Shown here: piece by piece, positions 35,828 to 43,136 of the stretch
How the letters are laid out: the number at the start of each line of letters is the position of its first letter
Position numbering within the stretch: position 1 is the stretch's first letter
Source: Alphaproteobacteria bacterium
GTDB taxonomy: Bacteria > Pseudomonadota > Gammaproteobacteria > Burkholderiales > Burkholderiaceae_C
Length of the DNA: 64,000 nt
NCBI GenBank assembly: GCA_030054175.1
Contig: JASGCM010000006.1
Location: 1-64,000, forward strand
Direction of reading: 5' to 3'
Notes under the pieces: generated by a model
What the model saw: the letters and a program-made list of their open reading frames with translations, nothing else
The model's database searches: none
Told to the model about the DNA's origin: nothing
Made by a program: the position numbers and the translations under genes

Positions 35828-36502
35828 ATGCGCATACTCATCGCCGAAGACGATCAGGTGTTGGCGGATGGCTTACTTCGAACTTTACGCGCCTCCGGCG
35901 CTGCGGTGGATCATGTGGGCAGCGGCACCGAAGCCGATGCAGCCCTCATGACCACCGATGAATTCGATTTGCTCATCCTTGATCTGGGCTTGCCCAAGAT
36001 GCATGGGCTGGATGTCCTGAAACGCTTGCGCGCCCGTGGCAGCGCCGTCCCCGTGCTCATTCTGACGGCGGTCGATGGGGTCGAAGAGCGCGTCAAGGGA
36101 CTCGATTACGGTGCCGACGACTACATGGCGAAACCCTTCAGCCTGCAAGAACTGGAAGCCCGAGTCCGAGCGTTGACACGGCGCGGCATGGGGGGCACTT
36201 CCTCGGCCATCAAGCATGGCCCCTTGTTCTACGACCAGGTCGGTCGGGTGGCCACCATCGACGGCAAAATGGTCGAGTTGTCGGCGCGTGAGTTGGGTTT
36301 GCTCGAAGTGCTTTTGCAACGCGCCGGGCGTCTCGTCAGCAAAGACCAGTTGGTCGAGCGCCTGTGCGAGTGGGGCGAAGAGGTGAGCAACAACGCCATT
36401 GAGGTCTACATTCACCGCCTGCGCAAGAAAATTGAAAAAGGCCCCATCCGCATTGCCACGGTGCGCGGCCTGGGTTATTGCCTGGAAAAAATCCCCAATT
36501 GA
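35828..36502 (+). CDS. OmpR/TctD-type response regulator
   Basis: The 224-residue regulator has a receiver domain with acidic residues at 8-9, phospho-acceptor Asp52 in LLILDLGLPKMHG and the conserved MAKPFSLQE lysine. The C-terminal winged helix (about 130-222) has ELSARELGLLEVLLQRAGR and NAIEVYIHRLRKKIEKGPI. It resembles TctD and QseB. The next gene encodes its kinase and starts before or at its stop codon. AAGGAG lies upstream of the ATG. Confidence 0.92.
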   Translation: MRILIAEDDQVLADGLLRTLRASGAAVDHVGSGTEADAALMTTDEFDLLILDLGLPKMHGLDVLKRLRARGSAVPVLILTAVDGVEERVKGLDYGADDYMAKPFSLQELEARVRALTRRGMGGTSSAIKHGPLFYDQVGRVATIDGKMVELSARELGLLEVLLQRAGRLVSKDQLVERLCEWGEEVSNNAIEVYIHRLRKKIEKGPIRIATVRGLGYCLEKIPN

Positions 36503-37941
36503 ATTTGTTTGGGCGTGAGCAACGGTCGCTGTTCGGTGAGATCCTCGATTGGATGCTCACCCCCCTGTTGTTGCTTTGGCCCATCAGCCTGGTGCTGACA
36601 TGGCTGGTGGCCGAGGGCATCGCCGGCCGACCTTTTGACCGTGCGCTGGAGTACAACGTGCAGGCGCTGGCGCAATTGGTGCGCTCAGATGGCGTTCGGG
36701 TCGATTTCAATCTGCCTGGTCCGGCACGCGAAATCTTGCGCGCCGACGACATCGATTTGATTTACTACCAGGTCTTGGGTGCGCGCGGTGAATTTCTCAG
36801 TGGCGAGCGTGATCTGCCCTTACCGATCGAGGAAGAACGAGAGTCCACAGGCATTGTCATGCTGCGCAACGATGCAGTTCGCGGCACTCCGGTGCGGGTG
36901 GCGTATTTATGGATTGGGGTCGAGGCACCGGGATCCACCCCCGTGTTGGTGCAGGTGGCCGAAACCTTGGAGAAACGCTCGGTGCTGGCCACCGAGATCA
37001 TTAAGGGTGTGATGTTGCCCCAGTTCGTCATCTTGCCGCTGGCGGTTTTGCTGGTTTGGCTGGCTCTGGCGCGCGGTATCCGACCGCTCAACCGGCTCGA
37101 AGAGCGCATCCGCCAGCGCAAGCCCGATGACTTGAGCCCTCTTGATGACCATTCGGTGCCGCTAGAGGTCGCGCCGCTGGTGACCGCCATCAACGGTTTG
37201 CTGAATCGACTCAAAGAGTCGATCGCCACCCAAAAGCGTTTTTTGGCCGATGCCGCCCATCAGCTCAAAACCCCCCTGGCGGGTTTGCGCATGCAGGCAG
37301 ATTTGGCGCAACGAGAGAATTCCAGTGCTGTCGAGCTCAAGCAATCCTTGCATCTGATTGGGCGTGCCAGCATCCGAGCCACCCACACGGTCAACCAGTT
37401 GCTGGCTCTGGCCCGGGCGGAGAGCGGTGGTGCCACCCTGGGTCGACAGAATTGCGACTTGGTTGAACTGGCCATGGATGTTTTACAAGATTCCTTGCCC
37501 CGCGCCATGGACAAGCGAATAGATTTGGGCTACGAAGGCGTCGACCCCAGTAGCCCTGGCGTGAAAGTTGAGGGCAACCCCACTTTACTCAAAGAACTCA
37601 TGCGTAACTTGGTTGACAACGCCTTGAACTATACCCCGTCGACCGCTGAGCACCCGGGCGTGGTCACGGTGCGTATTCTGGCCGACCGCTTTGGCCATGT
37701 GGTGGTCTTCCAAGTCGAGGACAACGGGCCAGGTGTATCCGATGGCGAGCGCGAGTTGGTATTTCAGCCCTTTTACCGGGCTTTGGGCGCCGAAGCGGAT
37801 GGTTCGGGTCTGGGTTTGCCGATCGTGCTCGAGATTGCCCAGCAGCACCAAGCCCAAGTCACTATGGATGCGGTTCAGCCGGGCAAGCCCTCGCCTGGGG
37901 CACGCTTTTCGGTGCGATTCAACAGCTTGCCCGAGGCTTGA
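36478..37941 (+). CDS. TctE-like sensor histidine kinase
   Basis: The kinase is 487 residues from TTG 36478; the TTG at 36499, which overlaps the regulator stop as TTGA, is equally possible. Helices at about 24-48 (MLTPLLLLWPISLVLTWLVA) and 177-200 (MLPQFVILPLAVLLVWLAL) flank a periplasmic domain (TctE N-terminal type). A HAMP-like linker, His261 in FLADAAHQLKTPLAGLRMQA and an ATPase domain (NLVDNALNYTP, ADGSGLGLPIV) follow. TctE kinases usually sense tricarboxylates, but no transporter genes lie nearby. Its partner is the regulator at 35828. Confidence 0.9.
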   Translation: MPGKNPQLNLFGREQRSLFGEILDWMLTPLLLLWPISLVLTWLVAEGIAGRPFDRALEYNVQALAQLVRSDGVRVDFNLPGPAREILRADDIDLIYYQVLGARGEFLSGERDLPLPIEEERESTGIVMLRNDAVRGTPVRVAYLWIGVEAPGSTPVLVQVAETLEKRSVLATEIIKGVMLPQFVILPLAVLLVWLALARGIRPLNRLEERIRQRKPDDLSPLDDHSVPLEVAPLVTAINGLLNRLKESIATQKRFLADAAHQLKTPLAGLRMQADLAQRENSSAVELKQSLHLIGRASIRATHTVNQLLALARAESGGATLGRQNCDLVELAMDVLQDSLPRAMDKRIDLGYEGVDPSSPGVKVEGNPTLLKELMRNLVDNALNYTPSTAEHPGVVTVRILADRFGHVVVFQVEDNGPGVSDGERELVFQPFYRALGAEADGSGLGLPIVLEIAQQHQAQVTMDAVQPGKPSPGARFSVRFNSLPEA

Positions 37942-37963
37942 GTCGGCGTTCTGGGTCGACCGA

Positions 37964-38620
37964 TCAACTGCCTCGATACATGTTCAAGTTCAGGCGCTCG
38001 CGCTCGATGGTGCGCGCCACGCCGGGTTGTTCAGCCACCTGTTGCACATGGGTCCATAAAACTGGGCGTTGCTGTGGATCGTGTCCGGCGATGCTGCCCC
38101 AGCGCGTCAGCGTCAGCGCATAGGCGTCCAAGGGGCCCCAACGATCGCCGCTGAGCCAAGGTTGGCCGCGGCTTTGCTCATGCGCCACCATCTGCTGCAG
38201 ATCGTCCAGATAGTGCCCAAACTGAACCACGGCAAACTCACGAATGGCGCCTTGTACTTGGGTGTCATCGTGGAATTTTTGTGGCATGAAGACATGGGTG
38301 AAAGTGGGATGCACCGTGTTGTTCATCCAGGCCAGATTCGACAAGGCCTGGGTTCGCGCGATGGGATCTCGAGGCAAAAACCCACGTTCGGGGCACAGGG
38401 CGTCGATGTGCAAGCACAAAGCGACGATTTGGTTCAGGGCCACACCGTCTTGCACCAGTACAGGCACCTGACCCCTGGGATTCAGGGCTTTGAAGGGCTC
38501 GGCATTTTGCTCGCCCTTGTGCAGTTTCACCATGATGGGTTCATACACCAAACCACTCTCTTCCAGCAGTGCGTGCGGCACGAACGAGCAGGCTCCAGGA
38601 GAAAAATACAGTTGAATCAT
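37964..38620 (-). CDS. Glutathione S-transferase family protein
   Basis: The 218-residue protein has the GST layout: IQLYFSPGACSFVPHALLEE at the N terminus with the Ser/Cys region of beta-class enzymes, NPRGQVPVLVQDGVALNQI with the cis-proline, and a helical C-terminal domain. Beta-class bacterial GSTs use the cysteine near residue 11. It is the last gene of a coupled trio with birA and a 55-codon gene; its ATG overlaps the stop of that small gene. Confidence 0.88.
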   Translation of the reverse strand: MIQLYFSPGACSFVPHALLEESGLVYEPIMVKLHKGEQNAEPFKALNPRGQVPVLVQDGVALNQIVALCLHIDALCPERGFLPRDPIARTQALSNLAWMNNTVHPTFTHVFMPQKFHDDTQVQGAIREFAVVQFGHYLDDLQQMVAHEQSRGQPWLSGDRWGPLDAYALTLTRWGSIAGHDPQQRPVLWTHVQQVAEQPGVARTIERERLNLNMYRGS

Positions 38621-38784
38621 GGTGAGTTCCTCACATGTTGAAGGGCATCGGGTCGCAGTTGTTGTTCAAACCGCTCGGGTTCGTGATCGTGGACTGGTGC
38701 CCAACCCCAGGGAGACAGAGCCCCCCGGGCCCAAGCAGCCCAAGCCACGTTGGCCAGCAACAGCGATACTGCAATCCATTTCAT
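38617..38784 (-). CDS. Small exported or anchored protein, 55 residues
   Basis: Reading the minus strand from ATG 38784 gives 55 residues: an N-terminal helix (MKWIAVSLLLANVAWAAWAR), a short linker with SPWGWAP, and a charged tail HDHEPERFEQQLRPDALQ. Both ends are coupled by four-base overlaps, ATGA with birA upstream and ATGA with the GST downstream, which is strong evidence that it is translated. The sequence resembles the start of the SPOR-domain proteins that often follow birA in Comamonadaceae, so it may be a shortened member that lost the peptidoglycan-binding SPOR domain. That comparison is from memory. Confidence 0.7.
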   Translation of the reverse strand: MKWIAVSLLLANVAWAAWARGALSPWGWAPVHDHEPERFEQQLRPDALQHVRNSP

Positions 38785-39587
38785 GGTGATGTCATTTTAA
38801 GCGGACGCACGCTGATGTCCGAACTCTCCACCCGTTTCAGTCCCTGCTCGGTATCCAGCAACAAAGCCCCATGTTCGTCAACGCCTCGCCCCAACCCTTG
38901 CAACCCTTGGCTGGTTCGCAAGGCTTGGCCCAACAACAAGTCGCGCGAGGCATAGCGCGCCAACCAGGGCGCCGCACCTAGGCGCTCAAACCCGACCAGC
39001 AGTTGCCCCAGCGCAGGGGCCACTTGTGCCAGCACAAGGCCCGGTTCCGGGGGCGGGCCCCAATGTTCGAGACCTCGGGGTGCAATGCCCCCGGTCTGAA
39101 TGTCGGGCGTGTGCAGATTGATGCCCACGCCGATGATCACGTAACGACCCATTGCAGGGTCAGGCAAGGACAAGGTTTCGATCAAGATGCCCCCCACCTT
39201 GCTTGGGGCCTCGGGTTGGGGCCAGTGCCAAAGGTCATTGGGCCATTTCAAACCCAGGCCCATGTGATGCTGCGGATCCAGTGCTTCGGCCAAAGTCAGT
39301 CCCACGGCCAGTGACAGGCCGGACCAACTGGGTGGGTTCAGTGCCATGCCCAAAGAGAAGGTCAGCGCGCTGCCCGCTGGGGTCTGCCAATCCCGGCCCA
39401 GTCGTCCGCGACCAGCGGTTTGGTGTTCGGCCACCAACAGCAGTCGATCAGACTGTCCACGGCGAACCCGTCGCGCCAACTCGGTGTTGGTTGAATCGAT
39501 CTGGGGCAGCCATTCCACGCTCAAGCCTGGCCAACAGTCTTGCAGACTCAGCCACAAGTCTTCCAAGTGCCATTCGGGGCGGCTCAT
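38781..39587 (-). CDS. birA: Biotin-acetyl-CoA-carboxylase ligase
   Basis: BirA activates biotin to biotinyl-AMP and attaches it to the carboxyl carrier protein. The 268-residue protein has the catalytic domain with IDSTNTELARR, the biotin loop AEHQTAGRGRLGRDWQTP and LKWPNDLWH, and a small C-terminal domain. It lacks the N-terminal helix-turn-helix of the E. coli protein, so it should be an enzyme without repressor activity. It heads the small operon ending in a GST gene. Confidence 0.94.
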   Translation of the reverse strand: MSRPEWHLEDLWLSLQDCWPGLSVEWLPQIDSTNTELARRVRRGQSDRLLLVAEHQTAGRGRLGRDWQTPAGSALTFSLGMALNPPSWSGLSLAVGLTLAEALDPQHHMGLGLKWPNDLWHWPQPEAPSKVGGILIETLSLPDPAMGRYVIIGVGINLHTPDIQTGGIAPRGLEHWGPPPEPGLVLAQVAPALGQLLVGFERLGAAPWLARYASRDLLLGQALRTSQGLQGLGRGVDEHGALLLDTEQGLKRVESSDISVRPLKMTSP

Positions 39588-39602
39588 GGCGGTGCACCGG
39601 CC

Positions 39603-40097
39603 TCAACGGCGCTTTTTGCCGCTTTTCCTGCGCTCGGGACGAGCCAACAAGGTGCCTCGGCATTGGCGGTTGCCGCACCAACAGGGATACTGGGCCTTGA
39701 GTTGCGGCGTCATCGGTTCGTCAATGATCAGGCCATAGTCGTAGTTCAACTCTTCGCCGGCGCGGATCGGGCGAAGGGCCTTGATGAAGACCCGACCACC
39801 GATTTCGTCGGCTTCGCAGTTGGGGTTGCACGAATGGTTGAACCAGCGCGAAGAGTTGCCTCCATACAACGCATCGATCACATGGTTTTCGTCGATGTGA
39901 AAGTAGAAGGTGTGATTGGGATCGTTCGGGTCATGAGGATGGCGGCGCAGGGCCTCTTTCCAGTCGATGATTTCCCCGATGTACTCAATGATGGTTTCGC
40001 CAGCGGCGATCGGGGCCAGGGCGAACACACCCTTGCCATGGACGCCTGAACGGCGGGCTTGGATGCGTCGCGCTGGTGCGGAAGATTTTGTCGACAT
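39603..40097 (-). CDS. SET-domain protein lysine methyltransferase
   Basis: From ATG 40097 the protein has 164 residues. It shows the SET fold motifs in order: RSGVHGKGVFA (about 16-26), RWFNHSCNPNCE (84-95, the knot that binds SAM), ELNYDY (116-121, with the catalytic tyrosine) and a post-SET zinc site CWCGNRQCRGT (139-149). The C terminus is very basic (ERRKSGKKRR). Such enzymes methylate lysines on proteins; in chlamydiae a SET protein modifies histone-like proteins. It is divergent from topB, whose product has a lysine-rich tail. The frame is open to 40172, but that part runs over the alternating GC/GT tract and is unlikely to be coding. Confidence 0.88.
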   Translation of the reverse strand: MSTKSSAPARRIQARRSGVHGKGVFALAPIAAGETIIEYIGEIIDWKEALRRHPHDPNDPNHTFYFHIDENHVIDALYGGNSSRWFNHSCNPNCEADEIGGRVFIKALRPIRAGEELNYDYGLIIDEPMTPQLKAQYPCWCGNRQCRGTLLARPERRKSGKKRR

Positions 40098-40118
40098 GGC
40101 AAATCTCTGGTAAGTTGA

Positions 40119-40163
40119 ATGTGTGTGCACGCACGTGTGCGCGTGTGCGCATGCGCGCGCGTA
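40119..40163. repeat. Alternating purine-pyrimidine tract, Z-DNA prone
   Basis: Every base from 40119 to 40163 alternates purine and pyrimidine, mostly GT, GC and AC steps (GTGTGTGCACGCACGTGTGC continuing to GCGCGCGT). It occupies the 128-base gap between the SET-domain gene and topB. GC/GT alternation of this length is the classic sequence for left-handed DNA under negative supercoiling. Confidence 0.9.
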
Positions 40164-40225
40164 AGACTGCATTGTAAGCAGATGCCCTCGGGGCTTCTGG
40201 CAGGATACTGAGATAAAGGGAAAAC

Positions 40226-43135
40226 ATGAGCAAAACGCTGGTCATCGCTGAAAAACCATCCGTCGCCCAAGACATCGTGCGGGCCTTGACGCCCGATGCG
40301 GGCAAGTTTGATAAGCATGACGATCATTTCGAGAACGACCGCTATGTCGTCACCAGTGCCGTTGGCCACTTGGTCGAGATCCAAGCGCCCGAGAAGTACG
40401 ACGTCAAGCGTGGCAAGTGGAGCTTTGCCCATTTGCCTGTCATCCCGCCGCATTTCGAACTCAAACCGGTGGACAAGACTAAGTCACGTCTGAACGCCGT
40501 GGTCAAGTTGGCCAAACGCAAAGACGTCAACGCCCTGATCAACGCCTGTGACGCTGGCCGCGAGGGTGAACTGATCTTCCGTCTGATTGAGCAATACGCC
40601 GGGGGAGGCAAAGCCCTGGGCAAGCCGGTGCGGCGTCTGTGGCTCCAATCCATGACGCCCCAGGCCATACGCGATGGCTTTGCCCAGCTTCGCACCGAGC
40701 AAGACATGCGTGGATTGGCCGACGCCGCTCGCAGCCGCTCCGAAGCCGACTGGCTGGTGGGTATCAACGGAACCCGCGCCTTCACGGCGTTCAATTCGCG
40801 CGACGGCGGCTTTTTCCTGACCACCGTTGGCCGGGTCCAGACCCCCACCTTGGCCATTGTGGTGGAACGTGAGGAACAAATCCGACGCTTCGTGAGCCGC
40901 GATTTCTGGGAAATTCACGCCCAATTTCAGGCCCATGCCGGCTTGTACCCGGCCAAATGGTTTGACCCGAAGTGGAAAAAGACCGAAGACGGCGAACTCA
41001 AGGCCGAACGGGTCTGGAGCCTGAAAGAGGCCGTAGCCATTGCCGATGCAGTGCGCGGCCGCACCGGTACAGTCAGCGAAGAGAGCAGGCCCAGCACCCA
41101 GGCCAGCCCTGCATTGTTTGACCTGACCAGCCTGCAGCGCGAGGCCAATGGTCGCTTTGGCTTTTCGGCCAAAAACACCTTGGCTTTGGCTCAAAGTCTC
41201 TACGAGCGACACAAGGCCCTGACTTACCCCCGGACCGACTCGCGTCACTTGCCCGAAGACTACGTGCCGGTGGTCAAGCAAACGTTCGAAATGCTGGCCG
41301 ATAGCGGGCTCAAACACCTGGCGCCGCACGCCTTGGTTGCACTGAATCAATCGCATGTGCGCAAAATTCCCCGCGTCTTCGACAACGCCAAGGTGTCTGA
41401 CCACTTCGCCATCATCCCGACCCTGCAAGCCCCCAGTGGTTTGTCTGAAGCCGAGCAGAAAATCTACGATCTGGTGGTGCGCCGCTTCATGGCGGTGTTC
41501 TATCCCAGTGCCGAATACCTGGTCACCACCCGCATCACTCAGGTGGCCCATGCCGGTGTCAGCCACCATTTCAAGAGCGATGGCAAGGTGTTGGTCAAGC
41601 CCGGTTGGCTGGCCATCTATGGCAAGGAAATCGACACCGACGAAGCCGATGGCAAGACCTTGATCGCCGTCGATCCCGACGAGACTGTGCGCAACGAAAG
41701 CAGCGAGGCCAAGGCCCTGAAAACACGCCCTCCGGCGCGTTATTCCGAGGCCACCTTGCTGGGCGCCATGGAAGGCGCCGGTAAACTGGTTGACGATGAT
41801 GAGTTGCGTGAAGCCATGCAAGACAAAGGTCTGGGGACGCCGGCGACCCGCGCGGCCATCATCGAAGGATTGCTGAACGAAAAATACATGCTGCGTGATG
41901 GGCGCGAGCTGATTCCCACCGCCAAGGCCTTTCAACTCATGACTCTGTTGCGGGGTTTGCAGGTCGAAGAGCTCTCGCGCCCCGAACTGACCGGTGAGTG
42001 GGAGCACAAGCTCTCTCAGATGGAGCACGGCCAACTCTCGCGTGAGGCCTTCATGCGCGAAATTGCCGACATGACCGAGCGGATGGTCAAAAAAGCCAAG
42101 GAATACGACCGCGACACGGTGCCCGGCGACTACGCCACTCTCACTACGCCTTGCCCCAAGTGCGGTGGTGTGGTGAAGGAGAACTACAGACGCTATGCCT
42201 GCGCAGGCCAAGGTGGTGAAGGCGAGGGTTGTGGGTTTTCGTTTGGCAAAACCCCGGCTGGGCGCACATTCGAGTTGGCCGAAGTCGAGCAATTTCTGCG
42301 CGATAAACGCATCGGCCCCTTGGACGGGTTCAGATCCAAGGCCGGCTGGCCTTTCACCGCCGAAATTGCGCTCGCCTACAACGAGGAAGAGCAAAACTGG
42401 AAACTCGAATTTGATTTTGGCGATGACAAAAACGCTGACAGTGGCGAGATTGTGGATTTGGCTGAACAGCCCGTGTTGGGCGCATGCCCCAAGTGTGGCG
42501 CCGGCGTGCGCGAACAAGGCTCAAACTATCTATGCGAAAAATCGGTGCCCACCCCATCCCAAACCACACCCAGTTGTGACTTCAAGAGCGGCAAGGTGAT
42601 CTTGCAGCAACCCGTCTCGGTAGAACAAATCACCAAACTGTTGAATACCGGCAAGACCGACTTGTTGGACAAATTTGTCAGCATGCGCACACGGCGCGTA
42701 TTCAAGGCCTTCCTGGCCTACGACGCTGAGCAAGGCAAGGTCGTGTTCGAGTTCGAGCCGCGCACCAGCAAGTTCCCGCCGCGCAAAACCTCAGCCCCTG
42801 CGAAAGGTGTGCCAGCGGCCAAAAAGGCGGCAGCAGGCAAGACGGCGAGCAAGACAGCCGCCAAAAAAGCGCCAGCCAAAAAGGCCGCAGCCGAACGCAA
42901 ACCGCGTGCAGGTAACCTGACGGCCAGCACCGCTTTGCAGGCTGTCATTGGACCCGGCCTGGTATCCAGAACCGAAGTCACGAAAAAGCTATGGGATTAC
43001 ATCAAGGCCCAAGGACTGCAAGACCCCAAGGACAAGCGTACCATCCGTGCCGATGACAAATTGCGGGCGGTGTTCGGTAAAGACGCCGTGACCATGTTTG
43101 AAATCGCCAAGGTCATCGGCCCCCATTTGTCTTGA
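40226..43135 (+). CDS. topB: DNA topoisomerase III with lysine-rich linker and SWIB domain
   Basis: This 969-residue type IA topoisomerase cuts single strands and decatenates DNA. The Toprim domain begins LVIAEKPSVAQDIV and has NACDAGREGELIF. The active-site tyrosine is in YPRTDSRHLP near 333. Two zinc-ribbon-like segments follow (CPKCGGVVKENYRRYAC near 641, CPKCGAGVREQGSNYLC near 753). A histone-H1-like stretch of Lys, Ala and Pro (about 855-893) then leads to a C-terminal SWIB/MDM2 domain (about 893-968, GPGLVSRTEVTKKLWDYIKA, DDKLRAVFG). The SWIB tail is seen in other Burkholderiales and is otherwise a chromatin-remodelling domain. The stop lies one base before the stop of the convergent molybdo-enzyme gene. 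Confidence 0.95.
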   Translation: MSKTLVIAEKPSVAQDIVRALTPDAGKFDKHDDHFENDRYVVTSAVGHLVEIQAPEKYDVKRGKWSFAHLPVIPPHFELKPVDKTKSRLNAVVKLAKRKDVNALINACDAGREGELIFRLIEQYAGGGKALGKPVRRLWLQSMTPQAIRDGFAQLRTEQDMRGLADAARSRSEADWLVGINGTRAFTAFNSRDGGFFLTTVGRVQTPTLAIVVEREEQIRRFVSRDFWEIHAQFQAHAGLYPAKWFDPKWKKTEDGELKAERVWSLKEAVAIADAVRGRTGTVSEESRPSTQASPALFDLTSLQREANGRFGFSAKNTLALAQSLYERHKALTYPRTDSRHLPEDYVPVVKQTFEMLADSGLKHLAPHALVALNQSHVRKIPRVFDNAKVSDHFAIIPTLQAPSGLSEAEQKIYDLVVRRFMAVFYPSAEYLVTTRITQVAHAGVSHHFKSDGKVLVKPGWLAIYGKEIDTDEADGKTLIAVDPDETVRNESSEAKALKTRPPARYSEATLLGAMEGAGKLVDDDELREAMQDKGLGTPATRAAIIEGLLNEKYMLRDGRELIPTAKAFQLMTLLRGLQVEELSRPELTGEWEHKLSQMEHGQLSREAFMREIADMTERMVKKAKEYDRDTVPGDYATLTTPCPKCGGVVKENYRRYACAGQGGEGEGCGFSFGKTPAGRTFELAEVEQFLRDKRIGPLDGFRSKAGWPFTAEIALAYNEEEQNWKLEFDFGDDKNADSGEIVDLAEQPVLGACPKCGAGVREQGSNYLCEKSVPTPSQTTPSCDFKSGKVILQQPVSVEQITKLLNTGKTDLLDKFVSMRTRRVFKAFLAYDAEQGKVVFEFEPRTSKFPPRKTSAPAKGVPAAKKAAAGKTASKTAAKKAPAKKAAAERKPRAGNLTASTALQAVIGPGLVSRTEVTKKLWDYIKAQGLQDPKDKRTIRADDKLRAVFGKDAVTMFEIAKVIGPHLS

Positions 43136-43136
43136 G

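Noticed and set aside
39603-40172. Longer SET protein starting at 40172
   Set aside because: The added 25 residues come from the alternating GC/GT tract (repetitive His/Ala/Cys), and the ATG at 40097 starts a normal N terminus.
40484-42517. 677-codon minus-strand frame inside topB
   Set aside because: Antisense of topB with low-complexity Gly/His/Gln-rich translation and no recognisable domain.
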